Part shown: positions 9,565 to 16,153 of the stretch, one piece after another
Layout of the letters: each line of letters begins with the position of its first letter
How positions within the stretch are numbered: the first letter of the stretch is position 1
IMG/VR virus record: IMGVR_UViG_3300042935_000445
Coordinates: 1-32,342 of that record
DNA from: a virus
DNA length: 32,342 bases
Reading direction: 5' to 3' (one strand)
The notes under the pieces: model-generated
Told to the model about the DNA's origin: nothing
The model's database searches: none
What the model saw: the letters and a program-made list of their open reading frames with translations, nothing else
Translations under genes and position numbers: made by a program

Positions 9565-9762
9565 ATGGCTGTTAAAAAAGCTACTAAAAGTAAAGTAAAT
9601 CAGGCTGGTGTATACACTAAGCCTGGTATGCGTGAGACTATATTCAAAAGAATCAAAGCTGGTAGTAAAGGTGGAGATCCTGGAGAATGGTCAGCACGTA
9701 AAGCACAACTAATGGCTAAGGAATATAAGGCTGCCGGTGGTGGTTATAAAACTAAGAAGTAA
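9565..9762 (+). CDS. Small basic phage protein (GGxPGxWSARKAQ family)
   Basis: A 65-residue, strongly basic protein with KRIKAGSKGGDPGEWSARKA followed by QLMAKEYKAAGGGYKTKK. This KGG-x-PG-x-WSARKAQ...YK..GGGY signature is shared by short proteins in phages and large eukaryotic viruses; I recall it as the DUF5872 type, not checked here. Function is unknown. The charge suggests nucleic-acid contact inside the virion. Its TAA overlaps the next ATG (TAATG), so the two genes are translationally coupled. First of a run of eight basic genes. Confidence 0.8.
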   Translation: MAVKKATKSKVNQAGVYTKPGMRETIFKRIKAGSKGGDPGEWSARKAQLMAKEYKAAGGGYKTKK

Positions 9763-10028
9763 TGGCAAAAGATCCTCAACAAAGTCTTAGAGATTGGTCC
9801 GCACAAAAGTGGATGACTTCTGGAACTGCGGCTAATAAAAAGAAGGGATCTTCCAAGGAAGTTAAGTCTAAGGGCAAGAAAAGATATTTACCAGAGGCAG
9901 CTTGGTCAGCATTATCAGCAGGAGAAAAAGCTGCTACTAATAAAGCTAAAGCTAAAGGTAATAGAAAAGGAAAACAATTTGTTGCACAACCAAAAAATAT
10001 TGCGGCAAAAGCTGCAAGACACAGATAA
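9762..10028 (+). CDS. Small basic phage protein (SLRDWSAQKW / KRYLPEAAW type)
   Basis: An 88-residue basic protein with three segments: QSLRDWSAQKWMTSG at about 6-20, a Lys-rich linker, then KRYLPEAAWSALSAGEKAAT and KAKGNRKGKQFVAQPKNIAA. The last part matches a theme I recall from cyanophage and algal-virus proteins (RYLP..A...L...E.AAT..AK..G...GKQFV.QPK.I). Function is unknown; the charge and family distribution suggest a packaged nucleic-acid-binding protein. It starts inside the stop of the preceding gene and ends 1 base before the next ATG, so the cluster is probably one operon. Confidence 0.8.
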   Translation: MAKDPQQSLRDWSAQKWMTSGTAANKKKGSSKEVKSKGKKRYLPEAAWSALSAGEKAATNKAKAKGNRKGKQFVAQPKNIAAKAARHR

Positions 10029-10029
10029 T

Positions 10030-10212
10030 ATGGCAAAGACAAAAGCACAACAAGCAGCTATTGCAATCTCAATGAAGAAAACTGGTAAGAAACCTAAAAG
10101 CTTACCAAAAGCTTTAATGGGTGGTACTAGTAAAAATTGTTGGCCTGGTTATATTAAAAAGGGTACTAAGGTACTAAATGGTAAAGTAGTTAATAACTGT
10201 GTAAAAGCATAA
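10030..10212 (+). CDS. Small basic phage protein (CWPGYxxxGTK..NC type)
   Basis: A 60-residue basic protein. I chose ATG 10030 instead of an upstream in-frame start at 9979 because the longer form would overlap the preceding gene by 50 bases, while 10030 lies 1 base after its stop and gives the typical N-terminus MAKTKAQQAAIAISMKKTGK. The C-terminal half, NCWPGYIKKGTKVLNGKVVN then NC, resembles a very widespread phage tail-end motif (C.pGY...GtK...g..v.NC). Two Cys residues bracket this module. Function is unknown. Confidence 0.78.
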   Translation: MAKTKAQQAAIAISMKKTGKKPKSLPKALMGGTSKNCWPGYIKKGTKVLNGKVVNNCVKA

Positions 10213-10214
10213 TT

Positions 10215-10490
10215 ATGGCAAAGACACCAGCTTGGACAAGATCAGAGGGTAAGAATAAGACAGGAGGTCTTAATGCTAAAGGTGTAGCTAGTTATAGAGC
10301 AGCTAATCCTGGTAGTAAACTTAAGATGGCTGTAACAACTAAACCATCAAAACTTAAACCGGGGAGTAAGGATGCGAATAGACGCAAGTCATTTTGTGCT
10401 AGATCCGCGGGGCAGATGGCTAAGTTTCCAAATGCTGCAAAAGATCCAAATAGCAGATTAAGACTAGCAAGGAAAAAATGGAATTGTTAA
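10215..10490 (+). CDS. Small basic phage protein (DUF6321-like)
   Basis: A 91-residue basic protein beginning AKTPAWTRSEGKNKTGGLNA, then KGVASYRAANPGSKLK and a second block RRKSFCARSAGQM, ending in ARKKWNC. The W.R.EGKN..GGLNAKG..SY ... RR.SFCAR arrangement is what I know as the DUF6321-type protein found in many phages; this is recognised from memory. Its role is not established. It starts 2 bases after the preceding stop. Its codons and GC are slightly less AT-rich than the neighbours (for example CGCGGGG near 10407-10413), compatible with independent acquisition. Confidence 0.82.
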   Translation: MAKTPAWTRSEGKNKTGGLNAKGVASYRAANPGSKLKMAVTTKPSKLKPGSKDANRRKSFCARSAGQMAKFPNAAKDPNSRLRLARKKWNC

Positions 10491-10508
10491 TTATATATAT
10501 ATCTTATC

Positions 10509-11258
10509 ATGAAAAAAGTAATGAAGTCTAAAAAATACGTAAATGGTGGCCCAACTAGTTCAACTGTCCGCCCGGTACAAGGAGCTCCTAAACCAAAACC
10601 ATTAACTCCTCCAGGATCTAAAAAACCTGTAGGCCCACCATATGCAAAACCTACACCTAAACCTACGCCAAAACCTGTAGCAAAAACTCCGGTTAAACCT
10701 GTAACTAAACCTGCAGTTAAGACTCCAGTTAAACCTACACCAAAACCGGCAACTCCTAGCTATGGACCAAAAACAACAGCAGTATTAGATTATATGAAAC
10801 CTTCTAATACTTTGGCAACTAAACCAAAACCTGTTACTCCAGCTAAACCTGCTGCTAAACCTGCTGCACCTGCAGCTAAAACGGTATCTCAATTATGGAC
10901 AGAAAAAACTGGTACATCTTGGTCAGAAGCTAAGAAACAAGGTTTGTCTGATGGTAGTGCTAAGTCTAATATGGAGATAATGAGAAAACTTCAATCAGGA
11001 GCAATTAATAAAGATACAATTGCTACTATGAAAGATAATTCTAAAGTAGCTACATTAAGTGCAAAAGATACAAAGGTTACGAAATCATCTCCTGTAGCAA
11101 CAACTACACCAGAAAAACCTGAAGCTAAACCTACTGCTAAACAAATGTCTGGATCAGGTATGGGTGCAATGGAAAGAATGGAAGGTATGTATAAAAGAGG
11201 CGGTATGTATAAAAGAGGTGGTATGGTTAATAAAAAAATGAAATCTAAAAAGAAATAG
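10509..11258 (+). CDS. Lys/Pro-rich histone H1-like low-complexity protein
   Basis: A 249-residue protein dominated by KP repeats from about residue 25 to 125 (PKPTPKPTPKPVAKTPVKPV), resembling the tails of histone H1 or bacterial PK-rich DNA-binding proteins. A small ordered block follows at about 129-185 (VSQLWTEKTGTSWSEAKKQG ... IMRKLQSG). The C-terminus has a tandem MYKRGG-MYKRGG-MVNKKMKSKKK tail. The N-terminal NGG..........RPVQGAPKP segment recurs in the 1092-residue protein at 28106 (DGGQTRPVQGMAKP). The likely role is an internal, DNA-associated virion protein; this is inferred from composition. It ends in TAG. Confidence 0.75.
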   Translation: MKKVMKSKKYVNGGPTSSTVRPVQGAPKPKPLTPPGSKKPVGPPYAKPTPKPTPKPVAKTPVKPVTKPAVKTPVKPTPKPATPSYGPKTTAVLDYMKPSNTLATKPKPVTPAKPAAKPAAPAAKTVSQLWTEKTGTSWSEAKKQGLSDGSAKSNMEIMRKLQSGAINKDTIATMKDNSKVATLSAKDTKVTKSSPVATTTPEKPEAKPTAKQMSGSGMGAMERMEGMYKRGGMYKRGGMVNKKMKSKKK

Positions 11259-11260
11259 TT

Positions 11261-11581
11261 ATGAAAAAATTAGGATGTGCTAAATGTGGTGGTCAAACAA
11301 TGGCCGTAGGTGGAACTACTAATACTAAAAAACTAATTAAAAAAAGAACTGGTGGTATGTATGGCATACCTCAAGAAAATCTTGGTACTTCTAGTCAATA
11401 TGGTTTTGCTAAAAAAGGTGGAACTCATAAAATGCCTAATGGTAAAGTAATTCTTAATTCTAAAATGAAAACAGGCGGGATTAAAAAAGCAACTAAATTT
11501 GCAGCATTAGCTCCTCCTTATGATAAAGCTACATTTGCTGATAAGATTGTTGGTGCTAAAAGAAATGCTAGAAAGAAATAA
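11261..11581 (+). CDS. Small basic protein with CxxCGG and repeated GG motifs
   Basis: A 106-residue basic protein starting MKKLGCAKCGGQTMAVGG, with one CxxC pair that could bind a metal or form a disulphide. Repeated diglycine sites follow (KRTGGMYG, AKKGGTHK, MKTGGIKK). The C-terminal TKFAALAPPYDKATFADKIV segment plus a basic tail (GAKRNARKK) is a conserved ending I recall in many Bacteroidota phage small proteins. Function is unknown. The start follows the preceding TAG by 2 bases. The GG sites belong to a pattern running through the window (see findings). Confidence 0.78.
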   Translation: MKKLGCAKCGGQTMAVGGTTNTKKLIKKRTGGMYGIPQENLGTSSQYGFAKKGGTHKMPNGKVILNSKMKTGGIKKATKFAALAPPYDKATFADKIVGAKRNARKK

Positions 11582-11583
11582 TA

Positions 11584-11766
11584 ATGGCTGAAAAAAAATG
11601 GATTCAAGGAGCTATTAAAAAACCAGGTGCTCTTAGAGAACAACTTGGTATTAAGAAAGGTGAGAAGATTCCTAAAGCTAAATTAGCTGCAGCTGCTAAA
11701 AAAGGTGGCAAGCTTGGTCAAAGAGCAAGACTTGCCATCACTCTAGGTAAAATGAATAAAAAATAA
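11584..11766 (+). CDS. Small basic phage protein (WIQ.AIKKPGALR type)
   Basis: A 60-residue protein, almost entirely a single conserved module: KWIQGAIKKPGALREQLGIK followed by KGEKIPKAKLAAAAKKGGKL and GQRARLAITLGKM. This W-I-Q-x-A-I-K-K-P-G-A-L-R ... GQRARLA-x-TL module is one of the most widely shared small phage proteins I know of, in phages of unrelated hosts. It probably forms two or three short helices and is strongly basic, so nucleic-acid binding in the capsid is a reasonable guess, but I know of no demonstrated function. It starts 2 bases after the preceding stop. Confidence 0.85.
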   Translation: MAEKKWIQGAIKKPGALREQLGIKKGEKIPKAKLAAAAKKGGKLGQRARLAITLGKMNKK

Positions 11767-11770
11767 CATT

Positions 11771-12322
11771 ATGAAAAAGACTAGTAAAACTAAAATGGGT
11801 CCATTAGGAACTCCTCTTGGAAACCCACTTGGATTTTTTAATTCTTTAAAAGCAAAAAGATCTGCTTCACCAAAACAAACACTTAGAAAAGCTCCAGATG
11901 GAATGTCTGTTAAGAATAATTATGCTGGTCCAATTACTGAAGCTGATAGTAAAATTCTTGATAGAAACTATCCTTCAACGGTTACTCCAAATATTCCATA
12001 TGCTCCAAAAAAACCAAAAATGGGATATGGAAGTGAAGAGTTGTATAGAAACAATGAGAATGTAGATAGAAAAATGTATGAAAATTATTTAAGATCACCA
12101 GGTTCTAGTGTAGCAAATAAAAAAATTGGTAGAGGGCTTTCAGATTTTGGAACTCCTTTTGGTCTTTATAATGATCAATCTATAAACTACAGAATGAATG
12201 AAATGAATAATATTGATTGGGATTCTGAAGAAGGTAAGTTTGCTAAAAAAATAATTGATAGAGATTATAAACAAACTAAACCAATACAAAAAAAAGGTGG
12301 TTCTGTTAAAAGAAAAAAATAA
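11771..12322 (+). CDS. Basic hypothetical protein with KKGG tail
   Basis: A 183-residue basic protein with no family I recognise. The N-terminus is repetitive and Gly/Pro-rich (MGPLGTPLGNPLGFFNSLKA). The middle is Asn/Tyr-rich and largely disordered (NYAGPITEADSKILDRNYPS), with LSDFGTPFGLYNDQSINYRM near 132-151. It ends QKKGGSVKRKK, like other members of the cluster. Many AAA codons and the same spacing as its neighbours place it in the same operon. A minor virion protein is the best guess. Confidence 0.7.
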   Translation: MKKTSKTKMGPLGTPLGNPLGFFNSLKAKRSASPKQTLRKAPDGMSVKNNYAGPITEADSKILDRNYPSTVTPNIPYAPKKPKMGYGSEELYRNNENVDRKMYENYLRSPGSSVANKKIGRGLSDFGTPFGLYNDQSINYRMNEMNNIDWDSEEGKFAKKIIDRDYKQTKPIQKKGGSVKRKK

Positions 12323-12325
12323 CAA

Positions 12326-13024
12326 ATGTTAAATAGCACTATTCAAATTAAATTTAAGCAGCGTCTAAATAAATTAGATAGCCAAGACTATGACAACATT
12401 GAATGTTGGCAAGTAGTTGAAGCATTTAATAAAGCGCAGGTTGAATGGGTTAGAAGACAATTGCATGGGATCAATTTAACTAAAGAAGGTGATGAACAAT
12501 CTACTAGAAGAAAAGATGATTTACAAAAGCTTCTTAAAAAACTTGATTTAGTAATGTATGCAGAAGATGTTTATTATAAAGCTGCTTTACCTGAAAATTA
12601 TTTACAGTGGAAAAGAGTAGATGCAAATGCAAAACAAGAGTGTTGTGAAAATAGACACATGACAGTATATTTTGCAGAAGAAGGTAACCTTAGTTTATTA
12701 TTAAGAGATAAACTAAAACAACCTAGTTTTGAATGGGGAGAAACCTTTGCTACATTGATTGATAATGAAGTGCATATCTTTACTAATAATACTTTTCAAT
12801 TAGACTCTGCTAATTTAACTTACTATAGACAACCAATAAAAATTCAAATACAAAATTGTGTAGATCCTTATACAGGAATTCAATCTATACAAAATGTAGA
12901 ATGTGAATTTAAAGATGACATAATTGAAGTAATAATTGATGAAGCAGTTAGTATATTAGCTGGAGACATAGAATCAACAAATCAATTCTCTAGAGGTACG
13001 GAAACTGCAGAACGTAACAATTAA
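12326..13024 (+). CDS. Head-tail connector / ring protein candidate (crAss-like)
   Basis: A 232-residue protein with an N-terminal helical part (FKQRLNKLDSQDYDNIECWQ, VVEAFNKAQVEWVRRQLHG), a central LYAED-type segment (YAEDVYYKAALPENYLQWKR), and a beta-rich C-terminal part closing on the helix FKDDIIEVIIDEAVSILAGD. This order, with a DDIVE(L/V)I.DEA.....GD ending, fits the connector/ring-type structural proteins I recall from crAss-like phages, which bind under the portal. It starts 3 bases after the preceding stop. Function is inferred from resemblance and position; no catalytic motif is present. Confidence 0.65.
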   Translation: MLNSTIQIKFKQRLNKLDSQDYDNIECWQVVEAFNKAQVEWVRRQLHGINLTKEGDEQSTRRKDDLQKLLKKLDLVMYAEDVYYKAALPENYLQWKRVDANAKQECCENRHMTVYFAEEGNLSLLLRDKLKQPSFEWGETFATLIDNEVHIFTNNTFQLDSANLTYYRQPIKIQIQNCVDPYTGIQSIQNVECEFKDDIIEVIIDEAVSILAGDIESTNQFSRGTETAERNN

Positions 13025-13026
13025 TA

Positions 13027-13545
13027 ATGGAAACTAAAGCAAGAGTATTAAAAAGAAATCCTGAGCCTACTAAAACAGTTAGCAGACCACAAGTAGTTGT
13101 AACTCAACCTAAGAGTGAGCCAGCTAAACCAGAACCCACTCCAAGTACGGGTGTTGGTGGTAGTTCATTAGATACTATGACAGCAGCTTGTGCTACAAAT
13201 CTTATGAATGCAGCAATTAGTTTTCATAGACTTCATTTAAAAGTTACTGGGGATGGATCTTTTGCAGCACACACTGCACTTGGAGAATTTTATGAAGGAC
13301 TTCATGGACATGCAGATACATTAGTTGAAGGATATCAGGGAGTAGCAGAAAAGATTTTAAGTTACACAGATATGCCTGTTAGAACTTTAGATACTGTAGC
13401 AGATGGCGTAGGATATTTAAGAGATATGTATAACTCTATTAACAAACTACAAGGCATGATGCCTTACTCTGAGATTGTAAATAACTTAGACTTAGTTAAG
13501 GATGCAATTAACTCAACTAAATACAAATTACTTTTCTTGAAATAA
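13027..13545 (+). CDS. Dps/ferritin-like protein
   Basis: A 172-residue protein with a disordered Pro/Lys-rich N-terminus (1-45) and a helical core. Residues 67-104 read like helices A and B of Dps: H70, H82, D97 and E101 have spacings of 12, 15 and 4, the same as H51, H63, D78 and E82 of E. coli Dps, and the HADTLVE segment parallels HLDTMAE. The equivalent of Dps D67 is Gly86, with E87 beside it. I recall this as a phage ferritin-like family (DUF5856-type). It could oxidise or store iron, protect packaged DNA, or be a structural protein that kept the fold. The C-terminal helices (GYLRDMYNSINKLQ, YSEIVNNLDLVKDAINS) are shorter than in Dps. The gene sits inside the neck/tail module, 2 bases after its neighbour. 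Confidence 0.72.
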   Translation: METKARVLKRNPEPTKTVSRPQVVVTQPKSEPAKPEPTPSTGVGGSSLDTMTAACATNLMNAAISFHRLHLKVTGDGSFAAHTALGEFYEGLHGHADTLVEGYQGVAEKILSYTDMPVRTLDTVADGVGYLRDMYNSINKLQGMMPYSEIVNNLDLVKDAINSTKYKLLFLK

Positions 13546-13563
13546 TTTTGTTGTTTCAAAAAC

Positions 13564-13590
13564 TTTTACTATATTATAGTATATTATATT
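13564..13590 (+). promoter_or_regulatory. Promoter-like TATATTATAGTA element
   Basis: TTTTACTATATTATAGTA lies in the 65-base gap before 13611; positions 13570-13581 (TATATTATAGTA) are repeated exactly at 18063-18074. It follows a T-rich block and is trailed by a second TATATTATATTATT stretch. The downstream gene is a lone cistron ending in a terminator, which supports a promoter here. Confidence 0.58.
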
Positions 13591-13610
13591 ATTAACTAAA
13601 ACAAAAAGAA

Positions 13611-15320
13611 ATGGCTTATTTTAATCATGCTTTCAAGAAAAGCTTCCTGGCAACAGGACCGACACAAACAGCATTCCCTGTTACCCTTCCTAATGGAACT
13701 ACAGTTAATGCTACAACATCTTTAGGTTACCTAACATCAAATGGTGTACCTACTTATGGTTTAAATCAATTATCTGCAATTAGTGTTGCTACTTATGGTA
13801 CGGCTACTACAGCTACTACTGATGGGTACATTGGATGGTTTAACCCAAAAACAAATTTATCAGTTGATATTAATGATGAAGGATTTGCTCCTTGTTGTAA
13901 TTTATATCTTGCTGGTTCAGCAATTTATAACAATGATAAGATTGGTCCTTTAGCAGGTGGTTACCAAGAGACTAATAAGTCTAAAATGGTTAATCCTAAA
14001 TATGTATCTAGATTTTACCAAGTAGATCCATGTGCTCCACAAAACAATGTAATCCACGTAGGTTCTACTTACTGGACTGCAGGTGGTGGTGTATTAATTG
14101 GTGCAATTACTACTCCAGGTACTAACTATACAAATACAACTACAGCTATAACAGTAGAAACTACAACTACTTTAGGAACTGGTTCAGGTTTATTATTATC
14201 AATTACAGTAGCAGCAAATGTTCCAACAGTTGTTGATATTGTTGCTCCAGGTAAAGGATATGCAGTAGGTGATACTGTTACTATCAAAGATACTGATGGT
14301 GGAGCTGGTGATGCAGTATATACAATTTCTGCTAATGGTGTAACTGTATCTCATCCACAAGAAGGATGTGGTATTACTCCAGAATGTTGCAAAGAATTTT
14401 TATGTGGTGAGACATACTCTTTACGTTTAGATGTAAAAGGTTCTCCAGCTTTGAGATTCTTAAATCACAATGCTTATGCAACTATTGATGCATACACAGG
14501 ATGTTGTGCACCTGATTCAATTGCTCCAACTGCAGTTGACTCTACTGAGGTAATGATCTTATGGGCAAATGGTATTGCAAATAATCCAATTATTTCTCCA
14601 TTCATTCAACCAGTTGTACAAGCTGAAGACGGATCATTATTATATGCTCCAGGAACATCGGCTACATTCTTAGCTGCAAATGGTGCAATCACTTGGGACA
14701 ACTATGTATCTCCAGGACACGTAGATGGTGCTTGTGCAGGTTTGATCTTGAATGGTGCTTATGTTGATACTAAATTTGGTGATTGTACATTCCAATTATC
14801 TGACTTCTATGAAAAAGAGCCAGTTAGATTGTATGCATCAGAAGTAGACTTAAATGGTGATCCATGTTTGTTTACAACACTTTGTGTTGTTACTGAGTGT
14901 CAAGGTCTACAAGTTAATGGTTTAGGAGAAACAGTTTTAAGAGATTTGACTATGTCAGAATCTTACAGACAAAACTTCTTAGCAACTGACTTCCGTATCC
15001 GTGAGATTACTCAAGGAAACCAAATTGTTAGTTCTGTTGATAGAAGCGCATTGTACTACAGATATATGTTACAACACAATGTTCCAAGAAATTATAATCC
15101 TTCTGGTACATTTGATGCTGATCAGTACATGTTAGAGATTTTCTCTTTAGCTCCTCTTAACACTTTTGCAACTGATACTTCTGGTTGGTTAAATGCTTGT
15201 GGTGTATGTGAGATCAATGTATTAGAAAGTGCATATGGTTGTGATACAGTATGTGTTGTTCCAATTGCATTCCCTGCTATTCCAGTATACAATCCGTACA
15301 ATACAGTTTCTTGTAACTAA
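13611..15320 (+). CDS. Abundant virion structural protein with inserted beta domain
   Basis: A 569-residue protein expressed as its own unit between a promoter-like element and a terminator, so it is probably abundant. It carries about 20 Cys, often paired (APCCNLY, PECCKEF, TGCCAPD, CGVCEIN). Residues about 158-243 form a Gly/Thr-rich insert (TPGTNYTNTTTAITVETTTT ... APGKGYAVGDTVTIKD) resembling GxGYxxGD beta modules found inside phage surface proteins. The C-terminal third (SYRQNFLATDFRIREITQGN, YRYMLQHNVPRNYNPSGTFD) resembles large-phage structural proteins I recall but cannot name. Candidates are a capsid-surface or auxiliary capsid protein, or a tail component. No signal peptide or membrane segment. 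Confidence 0.75.
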   Translation: MAYFNHAFKKSFLATGPTQTAFPVTLPNGTTVNATTSLGYLTSNGVPTYGLNQLSAISVATYGTATTATTDGYIGWFNPKTNLSVDINDEGFAPCCNLYLAGSAIYNNDKIGPLAGGYQETNKSKMVNPKYVSRFYQVDPCAPQNNVIHVGSTYWTAGGGVLIGAITTPGTNYTNTTTAITVETTTTLGTGSGLLLSITVAANVPTVVDIVAPGKGYAVGDTVTIKDTDGGAGDAVYTISANGVTVSHPQEGCGITPECCKEFLCGETYSLRLDVKGSPALRFLNHNAYATIDAYTGCCAPDSIAPTAVDSTEVMILWANGIANNPIISPFIQPVVQAEDGSLLYAPGTSATFLAANGAITWDNYVSPGHVDGACAGLILNGAYVDTKFGDCTFQLSDFYEKEPVRLYASEVDLNGDPCLFTTLCVVTECQGLQVNGLGETVLRDLTMSESYRQNFLATDFRIREITQGNQIVSSVDRSALYYRYMLQHNVPRNYNPSGTFDADQYMLEIFSLAPLNTFATDTSGWLNACGVCEINVLESAYGCDTVCVVPIAFPAIPVYNPYNTVSCN

Positions 15321-15345
15321 TCAAGTAACTCAATTTTAAAAACAT

Positions 15346-15384
15346 AAAGGGGAGAAGAGTTCTAAACTCCTATCCCCTTTTTTT
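15346..15384 (+). terminator. Intrinsic terminator after the 569-residue gene
   Basis: AAAGGGGA (15346-15353) pairs with TCCCCTTT (15373-15380), with an inner GAGT/ACTC stem (15357-15360 with 15366-15369) separated by a small internal loop, followed by seven T's (15378-15384). It starts 25 bases after the stop and ends 11 bases before the next ATG, so the gene at 15396 must depend on read-through or an initiation site within the hairpin. Confidence 0.88.
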
Positions 15385-15395
15385 ATTAAACACCT

Positions 15396-15938
15396 ATGGC
15401 TAATCACGTATTAAGTTTAGAAGTTCCTACAGTAATGAATACATGTATTCTTACAGTAATGGATACTAGTCAGTATTCAAATTTAATTCCTGTTACTTGT
15501 CCTTACTTAAATATTACAGTTCCTGGTTTTCAACATTCAGTTCAACTAAATGTAGTTCCAGGATTTATTAAGAATGTCACAGCTTGTGATCTTAATTTAC
15601 AAACTAGTAATTGTGGTACTGAATATGTAGGTATTCCAGATGGTATTTATATTATTAAATATAGTGTTTCTCCAAATGATGTTGTATTTGTAGAATACAA
15701 TCATATGAGAATTACAAAAGCATTAAACAGATACTACAATATACTTTGTAGATTAGATGTTGCAGATTGTGATCCACCATTTAAAATTAAACAGAGGTTG
15801 CAAGAACTTAATTTAATTAAAATGTATTTAGAAGCAGCTAAGTCTAAAGTAGAGTTTTGTCATGAACCTCAGAAAGGTATGTCACTCTATAATTATGCAT
15901 TAAAGCTTTTAAATAAAATGGATTGTGTAAATTGTTAA
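15396..15938 (+). CDS. Virion structural protein, crAss-like tail/neck type
   Basis: A 180-residue protein with a beta-rich N-terminal half (HVLSLEVPTVMNTCILTVMD ... VPGFIKNVTACDLNLQTSN) and a helical C-terminal half (FKIKQRLQELNLIKMYLEAA, then KVEFCHEP and YNYALKLLNKMDCVNC). The pattern of a beta sandwich followed by a helical hairpin with scattered Cys and a CVNC end matches small structural proteins I recall near the tail genes of Bacteroidota and crAss-like phages. The PDGIYIIKYSVSPNDVVFVE segment (about 82-101) is typical. It follows the terminator closely. The exact role is unknown. Confidence 0.7.
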   Translation: MANHVLSLEVPTVMNTCILTVMDTSQYSNLIPVTCPYLNITVPGFQHSVQLNVVPGFIKNVTACDLNLQTSNCGTEYVGIPDGIYIIKYSVSPNDVVFVEYNHMRITKALNRYYNILCRLDVADCDPPFKIKQRLQELNLIKMYLEAAKSKVEFCHEPQKGMSLYNYALKLLNKMDCVNC

Positions 15939-15943
15939 ATTAT

Positions 15944-15958
15944 TAAAACCAACAAATA
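15944..15958 (+). promoter_or_regulatory. AAAACCAAC leader before the Cys-cluster gene
   Basis: TAAAACCAAC (15944-15953) followed by AAATA precedes the ATG at 15959, in the same position relative to the start as the identical ten bases at 8521-8530. Inferred to be a non-Shine-Dalgarno initiation element. Confidence 0.42.
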
Positions 15959-16150
15959 ATGGCAAAATGTTCAAATTGTAAAGCTAACCTATCTTGTGGA
16001 TGTCAGAAGAGAAAAGCAAAAGATGGTACATCAACATGTTCAAAGTGTTTAGCTTCTTATGAAGCAAGTCTTGTACAAAAAAATACAATAGTAGAAGTAT
16101 CCCAGACAGATCAAAATGTATGGGGAGCAAATAGATATAAAAAAGGTTAA
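15959..16150 (+). CDS. Small Cys-cluster (zinc-ribbon-like) protein
   Basis: A 63-residue protein, MAKCSNCKANLSCGCQKRKA then DGTSTCSKCLASYEASL. The CxxC, CxC and CxxC pairs (C4, C7, C13, C15, C26, C29) could form a zinc ribbon or similar metal site. The C..C..NLSCGCQKRKA.DG...C..C...Y arrangement is one I recall from many Bacteroidota phage small proteins. It may be a virion or assembly factor; function is not established. It stops 3 bases before the next ATG, so it is coupled to the large Cys-rich protein. Confidence 0.75.
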   Translation: MAKCSNCKANLSCGCQKRKAKDGTSTCSKCLASYEASLVQKNTIVEVSQTDQNVWGANRYKKG

Positions 16151-16153
16151 CTA

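Noticed and set aside
9979-10029. Longer N-terminus for the CWPGY protein
   Set aside because: It would overlap the preceding gene by 50 bases; ATG 10030 lies 1 base after that gene's stop and gives the usual MAKT start.
9776-10048. Antisense 90-codon frame resembling a hydrophobic membrane protein
   Set aside because: It is the complement of a Lys/Ala-rich gene; AAA/GCT-rich codons read backward as hydrophobic residues. All neighbouring genes are on the + strand.
10491-10508. Another promoter copy (ATATATATAT) before the Lys/Pro-rich gene
   Set aside because: Simple AT alternation without the T-run, TATATTA core or GTA end; the gap is only 18 bases and read-through is enough.
10609-10900. 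A minisatellite or CRISPR-like DNA repeat
   Set aside because: The AAACCT-like periodicity comes from coding KP repeats with varied codons; there are no spacer-repeat units.
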